DNA of 64,000 nt, taken from Polaribacter marinaquae (lineage in GTDB: Bacteria; Bacteroidota; Bacteroidia; Flavobacteriales; Flavobacteriaceae). The stretch is taken from the NCBI RefSeq assembly GCF_038019025.1, contig NZ_CP150496.1:585501-649500 (forward strand). Direction: 5' to 3'. A model generated the notes under the pieces. The model made no database searches. It was not told the origin of the DNA and worked only from the letters and a program-made list of their open reading frames with translations. A program made the translations under genes and the position numbers. This document shows, in pieces, positions 26,956 through 35,966 of the stretch (its first letter is position 1; each line of letters starts with the position of its first letter).

Positions 26956-29181
26956 TTAGAAAGTATAAGTAATACTTGCTTTTGCAAAAAATGGTGTACC
27001 TGGTGTAAAATGAATTTCTTCTACAGGGTTTTGTTCGTTTTGTAATCTAGATTCTGTAGCAAACTGAGTTTCGTTCCAAGCTACATCAAAAATATTTTCG
27101 ATTGCCAAACCTAATGTTACATCTTTCATTTTATAATTTACATTAAAATCTGCAACAAAATAACCTTCTGCAACAATAGAATTATCTTCTGTTGCTGGTC
27201 TATCATCTATATATCTATATTGAAATCCTCCAGAAAAATTACCTAAATTATTAACAGATAATCCACCTACTGCGGTAAAATCTGGTGCTAAAGGAATGTA
27301 ATCTTCTCCTGGTATGTTTTCTAAACTTCTAGCTTTTGTAAATGTTACATCTGTATTAAAATATAACCAATCTGTAAATTGATATCTTACGCCTAAATCT
27401 AAACCATAACGCTCAGATTCTCCAGAAGGTTCTACAATACCAGCATCACCTACATAAACAAACTCTTCTTCAGATAATAAATACCAAACAGCCGTATTAA
27501 CAACCATATTTTTTGTTGGTTTCCAGATATTACCAAAATCTAAACCATATGCTTTTGGTAAAACTTTATCTGCATTTTGCTGTAAAACAACTCTTGTATC
27601 ATTACTATGAAATCCAATTCCAGATTTTAAAAACCATTGTAAGTTATCGTTTTGAGAGTACAAGAAATTTAATTTTGGTGTTACAATAGCTTTGTTTTTT
27701 GTTAACGTATTGTAGTTCGTTTGCAAAGCATCGTTGTAAATAAATTTAAAATAATCTAATCGAACTGCTGGTGATATTTTAAATTTTCCTATTTCAAATT
27801 CTGAATTAAAAAATGCATACATATTTGTTTGTCTTACATCTCCTAATTGAATTCTATCGATAATTTTTTGTCTATTTTTTGTGTGAGACAATTCTATATC
27901 ATTAATAATATCATATCGTAAACCTGCACCTTTTGTAAATTTAGCTTCAACGTCACCAAATAATTTATTTGAAATTATTTGTGCATTTGCACCAAAAATA
28001 TCTCTGTTTTCAAATTGTCTAATTTGATCTCCGTTTACAGGATCTTCTAAAAAGAACGTAAAATTAGAAAATAGTTCGAAATTGTATTTAGAATAAAACA
28101 CATTCGATTTTAAAATACTTTCTTCTGACAAGGTTTTATTTAACTCAACATTAAAATTTGTTCTAGATGTTGTACCTCCTTCTGTATCGTCTATTGCACC
28201 ATAACGAGTAATATTACCATTATTTACTTCTCTTTCTGGTATTTGCCCTGATGCATCCCAAGTACTTGTAAAGTGAGAAGCTGTTACACTAACTCTGTCT
28301 TTACCGTTTAAAAAGGTATTGTATTTACCAAATAAATTTAATCTGTTAAAATTCTGAGGAGATTCGAACGGACCATCTGTAGCAATATATTCTACTGCAA
28401 CATAAGCATCATCTTTCTTATTACCTTCTAAAAGGTCGAACATACCTAAAAAACGTTGTGAGTTAAACTGCCCTACTTCCATAGAAATCATGCTGTTTTG
28501 TATGCTTTTTTTTGTAGAAAAGTTAACATAACCAGCCGTATTAAAGTCACCTTGTTTTGCATAATAAGGTCCTTTACCAAAATCAATTTTTTGAATTGTT
28601 TCTGGTATTACAAAGTGTAAATCACTATAACCTTGACCATGTGCGTGCGAAACCATGTTTATTGGCATACCATCTACAGAAAGTGTAACATCTGTACCAT
28701 GGTCAATATCAAAACCACGTAAAAATATTTGTTCTGCTTTTCCGCCACCGGCATGTTGCCCTATAATTAAACCTGGTACTTTTCTTAAAATTTCTTGTGA
28801 ATTGTTAACAGGATTAACTTCTAAATCTATTTTAGATATCGTTTGTAAAGCATTAATTTCTTTTCTTAAAACCAACTCTTCTAATTGAAATACCTTAGTT
28901 TTTAAAACAACTTTAAAATCATTAAAATTTTCTGCTGTCAAAACAACTTCTTGTTTTTGAAATCCTAAAATACCTATTTGAATTGTATCACCAATATTTG
29001 TATTTAATACTTTAAAATTTCCGTTTAAATCTGAATGTGTATGCGCATTAGAGCTAACATTGAACACATATGCATTTTCTACAGGATTATTATAAGTATC
29101 TATAATTTTACCCTTTAATTCTTGTGCTTTTGTTTGTAAACAAGTTGCAAGAAAAATAAATACGAATAGTAAATTTCTCAT
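26956..29181 (-). CDS. TonB-dependent outer-membrane receptor, substrate unknown
   Basis: A 741-residue receptor: signal peptide (1-19), a carboxypeptidase-regulatory-like domain (about 20-95, LKGKIIDTYNNPVENAYV), a plug domain (SQEILRKVPGLIIGQ, QIFLRGFDIDHGTDVTLSVDG in two parts, then SHAHGQGYSDLHF), and a beta-barrel ending in phenylalanine (ASITYTF). The histidine-rich SHAHGQGYSDLHF motif marks a distinctive receptor group of uncertain ligand; metal or a small cofactor is possible. It is 19 bases downstream of a TPR lipoprotein gene and near two DUF4331 genes, with which it may form one uptake or sensing system. Confidence 0.88.
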   Translation of the reverse strand: MRNLLFVFIFLATCLQTKAQELKGKIIDTYNNPVENAYVFNVSSNAHTHSDLNGNFKVLNTNIGDTIQIGILGFQKQEVVLTAENFNDFKVVLKTKVFQLEELVLRKEINALQTISKIDLEVNPVNNSQEILRKVPGLIIGQHAGGGKAEQIFLRGFDIDHGTDVTLSVDGMPINMVSHAHGQGYSDLHFVIPETIQKIDFGKGPYYAKQGDFNTAGYVNFSTKKSIQNSMISMEVGQFNSQRFLGMFDLLEGNKKDDAYVAVEYIATDGPFESPQNFNRLNLFGKYNTFLNGKDRVSVTASHFTSTWDASGQIPEREVNNGNITRYGAIDDTEGGTTSRTNFNVELNKTLSEESILKSNVFYSKYNFELFSNFTFFLEDPVNGDQIRQFENRDIFGANAQIISNKLFGDVEAKFTKGAGLRYDIINDIELSHTKNRQKIIDRIQLGDVRQTNMYAFFNSEFEIGKFKISPAVRLDYFKFIYNDALQTNYNTLTKNKAIVTPKLNFLYSQNDNLQWFLKSGIGFHSNDTRVVLQQNADKVLPKAYGLDFGNIWKPTKNMVVNTAVWYLLSEEEFVYVGDAGIVEPSGESERYGLDLGVRYQFTDWLYFNTDVTFTKARSLENIPGEDYIPLAPDFTAVGGLSVNNLGNFSGGFQYRYIDDRPATEDNSIVAEGYFVADFNVNYKMKDVTLGLAIENIFDVAWNETQFATESRLQNEQNPVEEIHFTPGTPFFAKASITYTF

Positions 29182-29195
29182 TTTTATATTTTTTG

Positions 29196-29203
29196 CAAAC
29201 TTA
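29196..29203 (-). promoter_or_regulatory. Possible internal -7 box before the receptor gene
   Basis: Minus-strand TAAGTTTG matches TAnnTTTG and lies 14 bases before the receptor start, overlapping the TPR gene stop. It may give extra receptor transcription apart from read-through. Confidence 0.3.
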
Positions 29204-30496
29204 TATATTTAAAATATCTTTTTCAGCTAAAGGCCCCAATTCGTAGATACTTTCTACCAATTCTTCTTTTAACATAATGGCTTCTTGTATTTTACCATTT
29301 GCTTTTAAAATATATGCGGCATGTAATAACGCTTCTGGTTCGTAAGTTTTATTTAAAACAAATTTTTCTGTAATTTCTAAAGCCCTTTTTATTTGTCCGT
29401 TTTTAAAATAAGACCACGCTAATAAATCATAAGATTGTGTTGTTGGTCTTTCTCTTACTTCTTGAGCAGCTATATTTAAAGCTTTCGATTTTAAATCTTT
29501 ATTATCTGCATACAATAAAACGTCGTATTTATGATACATAACTCCGTAATTAGAGTCAGATACTTGAGTAATGTACTTTTCGATTTGTTGTTTTTTTTCT
29601 ACTGAGTTTTCCATAAAATCTAAAATTTCTGCTTTTAATAAGTGGTAATCTGGGGATTTGTTTTCTTGAGTTACTGTTTCTAAAATTCTTAAAGCTTCCT
29701 TAGGATTTCGCTCGTAAGAATACACAATCCATGCAATTCCTTTTTTAGCGTAACTATCTTTAGGGTTTAGTTCTAAAGCTTTTAAATAAGCATTATAAGA
29801 GTCTTTTATTCTACCTGCATGACCATAATAATCTGCTAGGTTTGTATAATTCCACTGAATTAAAGTTTTGTTATTTGAAGATTTTGCTATTTCTAAAGAT
29901 GCTTCTAAATATGCTATTGCTTTATCTAAATTACCAATATGATCGTTGTATTTAGAAAGTCTTATTAAATAATCGAAACTCTTAAAGTTTTTAACTTTAG
30001 ATAAGTATTTTTCAGTTTCTTTAAGATTGCCTAATTCTAGGTTAACATCTATTAACATAAACTGAGTCTGTTGAAGTTTTTCTCCGTTTTTTTCTGCTTT
30101 TTTTAATAAAAGCAACGCCTCATTAAACCTGTGCTGAGAAATGTAGTTTCTTGCCAAACCTCTTAAATAATCTGCGTTATTATAAAATGTTTTTTCATTG
30201 GCTATGGTTAAGTTTTTTTCTGCACTTTTTAAAGATTCAATTTCTCCTGTTAACTTAAACATTGCATTGTTTGCTGATGCTAATTTTGCATAATAAGGAA
30301 ATTGATTCGGAGTCTTTTCTAACTTCTTGGACCAAAAATTAGAATCTAATTGTATGTTTTCTAAAGAGTTATTTTCTGTTACTTCTAAATAAGCATTATA
30401 ATCTTTAGTATTTGTTATTTTTTTGTCTGTTGAATTACTGCAACTCGTTGCGATTGAAAAAGTTACAAATAATAAAATTAGTTGGATATATTTCAT
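29201..30496 (-). CDS. TPR-repeat lipoprotein
   Basis: A 431-residue protein with the lipoprotein signal VTFSIATSCSN (lipid site C19). From about residue 75 it is built of tetratricopeptide-like helix pairs, for example YLRGLARNYISQHRFNEALL, DKAIAYLEASLEIAK and YNAYLKALELNPKDSYAKKG. TPR lipoproteins act as scaffolds in the periplasm or at the outer membrane. Its gene lies between the DUF4331 pair (131 bases upstream, with a terminator in the gap) and the TonB receptor (19 bases downstream), so it is likely co-expressed with the receptor. Confidence 0.85.
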   Translation of the reverse strand: MKYIQLILLFVTFSIATSCSNSTDKKITNTKDYNAYLEVTENNSLENIQLDSNFWSKKLEKTPNQFPYYAKLASANNAMFKLTGEIESLKSAEKNLTIANEKTFYNNADYLRGLARNYISQHRFNEALLLLKKAEKNGEKLQQTQFMLIDVNLELGNLKETEKYLSKVKNFKSFDYLIRLSKYNDHIGNLDKAIAYLEASLEIAKSSNNKTLIQWNYTNLADYYGHAGRIKDSYNAYLKALELNPKDSYAKKGIAWIVYSYERNPKEALRILETVTQENKSPDYHLLKAEILDFMENSVEKKQQIEKYITQVSDSNYGVMYHKYDVLLYADNKDLKSKALNIAAQEVRERPTTQSYDLLAWSYFKNGQIKRALEITEKFVLNKTYEPEALLHAAYILKANGKIQEAIMLKEELVESIYELGPLAEKDILNI

Positions 30497-30580
30497 TGTT
30501 TGTATTTTATGTTGGTTAAAAATATCTGATGTATTATCAGAGAAAATACATCGAGATATTAGAGAGTTAACTTTTTAATA

Positions 30581-30614
30581 AAATGACACATGCTCCCTTA
30601 AACATGTGCCATTT
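30581..30614 (-). terminator. Terminator between the DUF4331 pair and the TPR gene
   Basis: Twelve-base arms 30581-30592 and 30603-30614 pair with one mismatch around a 10-base loop; on the minus strand a T-rich stretch follows. It lies 14 bases after the DUF4331 lipoprotein stop. Confidence 0.65.
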
Positions 30615-30627
30615 CTATAAGCTTCTT

Positions 30628-31188
30628 CTACCAAGGAGAAGCTAAATATGGAAAACTTGTTAAAAAGTCTTTGTCATTTGCATCTACATTATCATTTGAT
30701 AAAGTTGGATTTTCCATAAAATCTTCTCCACCAAAAATCAATAATAATTCAACAGTAATTACATCATCTGCTAAAGCTCTTCCTGTTAAAACGTTTTCTC
30801 CGTCGTAAAAAGTAGTTGTACCATCTAAAGAAACATTTAAAACATCTGTTGCTAATAAACCAGTAAAAGCTGCAGCATCTAAACCTAAAGCATTTGTATC
30901 TCCTTCATTTGCATACGCAGGACTTAATCCTTTTAAATTAGCTTCAAACATAGATTGAAACTTTGCGTTTTGTTCTGATGGAATTGTATTATTAAATTCA
31001 TCTTTATTATCCGAAGAAACAAAAACAGTATTTACTGCTGGTCTTCCCATTTGGTCTTTTTGCATAAAAGTTCCAGAAAAATCTGTTGCTACAACTCCAA
31101 CCACATCATCGTCGTTATTATTACAACTAATAAATACTATAGAAGACATTAATAAAGCTGCTGTATATTTTATAAAATTAAATTTCAT
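30628..31188 (-). CDS. DUF4331-type lipoprotein, C-terminal-half type
   Basis: A 186-residue lipoprotein (signal ending VFISCNN, lipid site C22). The mature part matches the C-terminal half of DUF4331 proteins: FMQKDQMGRPAVNTVFV, KDEFNNTIPSEQ and a lipocalin-unlike region rich in aspartate ending FLTSFPYLASPW. The N-terminal half of the family is encoded by the gene just upstream, 26 bases away, which has its own signal peptide. The two products therefore look like a family split into two separately exported chains. The acidic patches (DDDVVG, DNVDANDKD) could bind divalent cations. Function unknown. Confidence 0.75.
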   Translation of the reverse strand: MKFNFIKYTAALLMSSIVFISCNNNDDDVVGVVATDFSGTFMQKDQMGRPAVNTVFVSSDNKDEFNNTIPSEQNAKFQSMFEANLKGLSPAYANEGDTNALGLDAAAFTGLLATDVLNVSLDGTTTFYDGENVLTGRALADDVITVELLLIFGGEDFMENPTLSNDNVDANDKDFLTSFPYLASPW

Positions 31189-31214
31189 GATATTTTGTTT
31201 TTAAATTTTGTTAA

Positions 31215-31871
31215 TTATTGTTTTACTTTAGCTTCTACCCAAGTATTAATTGTACCAGAAGTACCAACCATACTTTTAGGAACTTCTACAACTATAGAAA
31301 GTACATTTGAACCTGCAAAAGTATCAGAACCCGGGTTATTAAAACCAGGAGCAGTTCCGCCAACAACCTCATTATATCTAGCAAAATCCATAAAGAAAGG
31401 ATCATCTCTTGGTCCTGCAAACATTTTCATTCCTGCACTATTTTCTGCAATAATTGCTGATGAACCATACGCCGTAATATCTACTTCTCCTTTTACAGAA
31501 GACATTGTAGCAATATCACTTGTTAATCCTGGAGAAGAAGGTGCTACTGGCCCAAAGAAATACATTTTACCATCTCTAGGAATTGCTTGAATTACCAAAT
31601 CTTCTACAGCGTCACGATCTGTATCAATATTAAACTCTATCAAAACATTTTCATCAAAAGATGTTGTTGATGTGGCAGAAGGACTTAAAAGACCTTGAAC
31701 ATTTGCTACAAATACTAAATTATCTGTGTTTTCTCCTTCGAAAGCATAAAAATCTGTAATATCTGCAGATGTTCCTTGAGCTGCAGGTGCATCAATATGA
31801 TCTGCCGCTACTGTAATTAAACCAATAATTGCAACAATTACGGTTCCTATTAAAATTTTACTTTTTTTCAT
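31215..31871 (-). CDS. DUF4331-type exported protein, N-terminal-half type
   Basis: A 218-residue protein with an N-terminal signal/hydrophobic segment (1-22, ILIGTVIVAIIGLITVAA). The mature start DHIDAPAAQGTSADITDFYAF corresponds to the HREAP..AD.TD.YAF opening of DUF4331. Then follow FVANVQGLLSP and a stretch ending LSIVVEVPKSM and NTWVEAKVKQ. It lacks the conserved C-terminal part of the family, which is supplied by the next gene. A histidine and aspartate right at the mature N-terminus could bind a metal, which is inference only. It heads the DUF4331-TPR-receptor cluster. Confidence 0.78.
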   Translation of the reverse strand: MKKSKILIGTVIVAIIGLITVAADHIDAPAAQGTSADITDFYAFEGENTDNLVFVANVQGLLSPSATSTTSFDENVLIEFNIDTDRDAVEDLVIQAIPRDGKMYFFGPVAPSSPGLTSDIATMSSVKGEVDITAYGSSAIIAENSAGMKMFAGPRDDPFFMDFARYNEVVGGTAPGFNNPGSDTFAGSNVLSIVVEVPKSMVGTSGTINTWVEAKVKQ

Positions 31872-32063
31872 TGTGTGAGTTTTATAGTTAATATTTAATT
31901 GAATCTCACACTACTTACGAGGTTATTAGATATACGGTTTTTTAAAATGTAACTTTTTTTCATATTTTTTTCTAATCCCTTATAAACACTGCTAAAAATA
32001 GTTGTAAAAATTTTTTAAACATGGTAAATAATCGTAGTATTGTATTAGAAAATTATAATTATT

Positions 32064-32888
32064 TTGAATAAAAACGAAAAAAAATCTTCTTGGAAAGAAA
32101 AACTTCATGAAATTATTTATGAAGCAGACACCAAACAAGGAAAGCTTTTTGACGTTGCATTACTTATTGCCATAATTGCCAGTATTTTATTGGTAATGCT
32201 AGAAAGTGTAGAGAGTTTTGATAATGAATATCATGATTTTTTAAACATTGGCGAATGGATTATTACAATTTTCTTTACAATTGAATATATAATTAGAATT
32301 ATATCGATAAGAAAACCATTTAAATACATCTTTAGCTTTTATGGTGTTATTGATTTACTTTCTACCATTCCTAAATATTTATCATTTATATTGATAGGCT
32401 CGCAAAGTTTAGTGGCTTTAAGAGCTTTAAGATTGTTAAGAGTTTTTAGAATTTTAAAATTAGCAAGATATATTGGCGCTTCAAACAAATTATTATTAGC
32501 ATTAAAATCTAGTAGAGCAAAAATTGCTGTGTTTTTATTTTTCGTTTTAATAGTTTGTGTAATTTTAGGTACAGTTATGTATATGATAGAAGGTGCCGAA
32601 AATGGTTTTACAAATATTCCTAAAAGTATTTATTGGGCAATTGTAACATTAACTACAGTTGGTTTTGGTGATATTGCACCACAAACACCATTAGGCCAAT
32701 TAATTGCAAGTGTAATTATGATCTTAGGGTATTCTATTATTGCAATTCCAACCGGAATTGTTAGTTCTGAAATGACAAAAGCAGATGAAGATATAGACAC
32801 AAATACACAATCTTGCCCAACGTGTTTAAAAGAAAAACATAAAAAAAACGCAACATTCTGTTACAATTGCGGTAGCATTTTAAATTAA
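32064..32888 (+). CDS. Voltage-gated potassium-type ion channel with C-terminal zinc ribbon
   Basis: A 274-residue six-helix channel. S4 carries spaced arginines R120, R123, R126 and R129 (ALRALRLLRVFRILKLARY), the pore has the potassium filter TVGFGD (198-203), and S6 follows. The C-terminus adds a four-cysteine ribbon C251/C254/C266/C269 (CPTC, CYNC). No ATG fits in frame near the start; TTG 32064 gives MNKNEKKSSW and is likely the true start. It probably controls potassium flux or membrane potential. miaA follows with no gap. Confidence 0.88.
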   Translation: MNKNEKKSSWKEKLHEIIYEADTKQGKLFDVALLIAIIASILLVMLESVESFDNEYHDFLNIGEWIITIFFTIEYIIRIISIRKPFKYIFSFYGVIDLLSTIPKYLSFILIGSQSLVALRALRLLRVFRILKLARYIGASNKLLLALKSSRAKIAVFLFFVLIVCVILGTVMYMIEGAENGFTNIPKSIYWAIVTLTTVGFGDIAPQTPLGQLIASVIMILGYSIIAIPTGIVSSEMTKADEDIDTNTQSCPTCLKEKHKKNATFCYNCGSILN

Positions 32889-33800
32889 ATGAACAAATAC
32901 AAAAACACTTTAATAACAATTGTTGGTCCTACCGCAATTGGTAAAACTGCTTTAAGTATTAAACTTGCCAAAGCATATAATGCGAGCATTATTTCTTGTG
33001 ATTCTAGACAGTTTTATAAAGAAATGACTATTGGTACAGCCGTACCAGAACCAGAAGAATTAGCCGCAGCAAAACATTATTTTATTCAAGATAGAAGTAT
33101 TTTTGACACTTATAATGTTGGTGAGTTCGAAAGAGATGCTTTACAAACTTTAGACAATTTATTTCAAGAAAACCCAATACAGATAATGGTTGGCGGTAGT
33201 GGTTTGTATGTAGATGCTGTTTTAAAAGGATTGGATTATTTTCCGGAAGTAGATGCTAATATTAGAAAAAAGCTAACACAACAATTAGAGTCTGAAGGAA
33301 TCGAAGTTTTACAACAACAATTAAAAGAGTTAGATATTGCTACTTATAATACTATCGAAATTGAAAATCCGCATAGAATAATGAGAGCTTTAGAAATTTG
33401 TATTGGTACAGGAACGCCTTATTCTACTTTTAAAAATAAACCTAAAAAACCCAGGGATTTTAATAGCATTAAAGTAGGTTTAAATGCAGAAAGAGAATTA
33501 ATTTATAATAGAATTAATTTACGAGTAGATTTGATGATAAAAAATGGCTTAATTGAAGAAGCCAAAAAACTTTTTGAGTTTAAACATTTAAACGCCTTAC
33601 AAACTGTTGGTTACAGAGAACTTTTTAATTATTTTGAAGGCAACTTTACTAAAGATTTTGCAATATCAGAAATAAAGAAAAACACCAGAAGATTTGCAAA
33701 AAGACAACTAACTTGGTTTAAAAGAGATACTGATACCTTGTGGTTTGATTATTTAACAGACATTCATAGTATTCAAAAAGAAATTGATTCGAAACTTTAA
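32889..33800 (+). CDS. miaA: tRNA dimethylallyltransferase
   Basis: A 303-residue MiaA of standard length. The P-loop GPTAIGKT is at 13-20, with the substrate-binding ISCDSRQFYKEMTIGTA next, then VGGSGLYVDAV and the C-terminal TVGYRELF and RRFAKRQLTWF blocks. It transfers a dimethylallyl group to N6 of A37 in tRNAs that read UNN codons. Its ATG directly follows the channel stop, and the DUF2254 gene directly follows its own stop, so the three genes form one operon. Confidence 0.97.
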   Translation: MNKYKNTLITIVGPTAIGKTALSIKLAKAYNASIISCDSRQFYKEMTIGTAVPEPEELAAAKHYFIQDRSIFDTYNVGEFERDALQTLDNLFQENPIQIMVGGSGLYVDAVLKGLDYFPEVDANIRKKLTQQLESEGIEVLQQQLKELDIATYNTIEIENPHRIMRALEICIGTGTPYSTFKNKPKKPRDFNSIKVGLNAERELIYNRINLRVDLMIKNGLIEEAKKLFEFKHLNALQTVGYRELFNYFEGNFTKDFAISEIKKNTRRFAKRQLTWFKRDTDTLWFDYLTDIHSIQKEIDSKL

Positions 33801-35066
33801 ATGAAAGATAAAATTTTTACATTATTAAGTAAGGTTTACAATTTAAAAAACAAAATTGCCTTCTACCCTTCTATTATTGCTTTGGGCGGAGTTTTTTTTG
33901 CTTATTTAATGATGTTTTTAGAAAATCTAGGAATTTCTGATTATTTTCAAGAAATTTTACCAGAATTAGTAGTGAATGACGAAGAAACTGCAAGAACTAT
34001 TCTTTCTACTTTTATTGCAGGATTAACATCAATAATGGTTTTTAGCTTTTCTATGGTTATGATTTTACTTAACCAAGCGTCTAGTAATTTTTCTCCTAGA
34101 TTATTACCTGGTCTAATTTCTAACAGAAGACATCAAATTGTTTTAGGCTGCTATTTATTTACCATTATTTACTGTATTTTAATTTTAGTTTTTATAGAAC
34201 CAAATGGTAAAGATTATCAATTACCAGGTTTTTCTGTGGTACTTTCTATCGTTTTCATGATAAATTCTCTTGGCGCTTTTATCTATTTTATCCATTCAAT
34301 TTCACAAGAAATTCAGATTAACAATATTTTACTTAAAATTTATAGAAAAGCAGAAAAAAGCTTAAAAAGGTTAATCGAAATTGAAAAAGAAGTCAAAGAT
34401 AAATCTGACACATCAAACTGGATTGAACACAAGACGAAAAAGTCGGGTTATTTTAAAACTGTATCTACAGATATTTTAGTTGATATGGCTTGCAAACATA
34501 AATTTGAATTAGAAATTTTATCAAACCAAGGCTCTTATTGCAGTGAAGGTGATGTATTGTTTAAATCGAATATTAAATTAAGCGAAGAAATTTTAGAAAA
34601 AATATACAATAATTTTGAATTTTCTAAAGGAGAGTTAATTGATAACAATTATCTTTTAGCTTTCAAACAAATTACAGAAGTAGCAGTAAAATCAATGTCA
34701 CCAGGAATAAATGATCCTGGTACAGCTATAAATGCAATAGATTATTTATCTGAATTATTGGCGCTTAGAGCACAACTTACCAATTTTGAAATTAAACAAA
34801 AAGAAAACACAGATGCTTTAATAATAAATACGTTAAATTTTAAAGATTTAATTTATAATATTATGGCGCCTTTAAGAACCTATTGCTCGCATGACATAAT
34901 TATAGTTAAGAAATTACTTATCTCTTTATTAAGAACAAAAAACAAAACGAATATTACATCTTACAAAACAATTCTTTCTTCTGAAATAGAACTGTTAATT
35001 ACAGATGCCAAAATAAATATTAAAAACACCGAAGATCTTAAAAATTTAGAGGTTTATTTAAATTAA
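33801..35066 (+). CDS. DUF2254 family membrane protein
   Basis: A 421-residue protein. The N-terminal half has four hydrophobic segments (about 20-40, 68-90, 115-135, 145-170; for example SIIALGGVFFAYLMMF, FSFSMVMILLNQASSNFSPR). The C-terminal half is soluble, with SKGELIDNNYLLAFKQITEVAV and SMSPGINDPGTAINAIDYL, the hallmark of DUF2254. The family is widespread with no established function. The gene abuts miaA. A transport or mechanosensing role is guesswork. Confidence 0.85.
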   Translation: MKDKIFTLLSKVYNLKNKIAFYPSIIALGGVFFAYLMMFLENLGISDYFQEILPELVVNDEETARTILSTFIAGLTSIMVFSFSMVMILLNQASSNFSPRLLPGLISNRRHQIVLGCYLFTIIYCILILVFIEPNGKDYQLPGFSVVLSIVFMINSLGAFIYFIHSISQEIQINNILLKIYRKAEKSLKRLIEIEKEVKDKSDTSNWIEHKTKKSGYFKTVSTDILVDMACKHKFELEILSNQGSYCSEGDVLFKSNIKLSEEILEKIYNNFEFSKGELIDNNYLLAFKQITEVAVKSMSPGINDPGTAINAIDYLSELLALRAQLTNFEIKQKENTDALIINTLNFKDLIYNIMAPLRTYCSHDIIIVKKLLISLLRTKNKTNITSYKTILSSEIELLITDAKINIKNTEDLKNLEVYLN

Positions 35067-35076
35067 TAATCTTTTA

Positions 35077-35084
35077 TACATTTG
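35077..35084 (+). promoter_or_regulatory. Putative -7 box of the OmpH/Skp gene
   Basis: TACATTTG matches TAnnTTTG and ends 18 bases before the ATG. No clear -33 TTG is seen. Confidence 0.4.
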
Positions 35085-35102
35085 TTATCCTAAAATTAAA
35101 TT

Positions 35103-35624
35103 ATGAAATTAAAAATCACATTATTGTTTATCGCTTTTATAAGCACAATTTCTTTTGCTCAAACCAAAGTTGGATCTATAGATAGCGATTACATTATTAG
35201 CCTTATGCCAGAAAATAAAGTTATCTTAAAAATGGCTCAAAAATATGGTGCGAAACTAGATTCTTCTTTTACTGTGAAAGTCGAAGATTTTAGAGCGAGA
35301 TTAAAAGATTATCAAGCCAAAGAAAAAGAAATGGGCGATTTAGAAAAAAAGACTGTTCAAAAAGAATTGGCTTCTTTAGAACAAGACATTAACCAATATC
35401 AAAAAAATGGTAACACATTAATGGGCTTAAAAAGAGACGAATTAATGCGTCCGCTTTACAAAAAGCTTTCTAATGTTATTGCAGAAGTTTCTAAAGCAAA
35501 TGGTTATACTCAAATTCTTACAACTACCGGAAATCAATTTGCTTACTTAGATCCTAAATTTGATATTACAGATTTAGTCATTAAAAAATTAGGAATTACA
35601 GTTCCTAAACCAACTAAACAATAA
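35103..35624 (+). CDS. OmpH/Skp-family periplasmic chaperone
   Basis: A 173-residue protein with a signal peptide (1-20, ending ISFAQ). The mature part opens KVGSIDSDYIISLMPE, the usual OmpH/Skp start, followed by a long charged coiled coil (about 55-125) and ILTTTGNQFAYLDPKFDIT. Skp-type trimers hold unfolded outer-membrane proteins during transit. Bacteroidota carry several copies, and this one stands alone, followed by a strong terminator at 35641-35676. Confidence 0.88.
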   Translation: MKLKITLLFIAFISTISFAQTKVGSIDSDYIISLMPENKVILKMAQKYGAKLDSSFTVKVEDFRARLKDYQAKEKEMGDLEKKTVQKELASLEQDINQYQKNGNTLMGLKRDELMRPLYKKLSNVIAEVSKANGYTQILTTTGNQFAYLDPKFDITDLVIKKLGITVPKPTKQ

Positions 35625-35640
35625 GAAATAGATAAATAAA

Positions 35641-35676
35641 AAGCCTCATAATTATTCATTATGAGGCTTTTTTTTA
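35641..35676. terminator. Bidirectional terminator
   Basis: Perfect 12-base arms 35641-35652 and 35658-35669 with a 5-base loop, flanked by an A-rich left side and a T run on the right. It serves both the OmpH gene and the convergent small acidic gene. Confidence 0.88.
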
Positions 35677-35692
35677 TAATCAGAATATAATA

Positions 35693-35917
35693 TTACTCGT
35701 ACTGCTTCATTTCTTCATCATAAAAAATACCTGCTTTATCCATTAAATCTGCTAATTCTGTAGCAATATCTTCTTCATTTTCTCCTGTTAAATCTTCAAA
35801 CCACTCAATTTCATCATCTTTTAAATTAATTATAAAACGTGGGAATTCTGTGTGCAACACAAATATATCTTCTGGTGCGTTGCTATTATCTGCAAGTAAA
35901 AACTTTGGTAAATCCAT
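35693..35917 (-). CDS. Small acidic protein, function unknown
   Basis: A 74-residue, strongly acidic protein (DDEIEWFEDLTGENEED, LADLMDKAGIFYDEEM) with no signal peptide or membrane segment. Similar short proteins beginning MDLPKFLLADN occur in Flavobacteriaceae, from memory, and none has a known role. The start 35917 is supported by the MDLPKF N-terminus. It lies downstream of a MATE gene start region and ends at a bidirectional terminator. Confidence 0.7.
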   Translation of the reverse strand: MDLPKFLLADNSNAPEDIFVLHTEFPRFIINLKDDEIEWFEDLTGENEEDIATELADLMDKAGIFYDEEMKQYE

Positions 35918-35966
35918 TATTTATTTTTTAATATTTTAAAACTTATCTATCAATGTTACTTTAAAT

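Noticed and set aside
31195..31590. Plus-strand ORF of 131 codons
   Set aside because: It is antisense to the DUF4331 gene at 31215-31871, has no recognisable domain, and follows the base pattern imposed by the real gene.
30628..31871. DUF4331 halves as a single gene broken by a frameshift
   Set aside because: Each half begins with its own ATG and export signal, and 26 bases lie between them, so they are two genes.
31873..31911. GTGTGAG and CTCACAC inverted repeat upstream of the DUF4331 gene
   Set aside because: Only 7-base arms with a 25-base loop, which is expected by chance in this much sequence; no further support.
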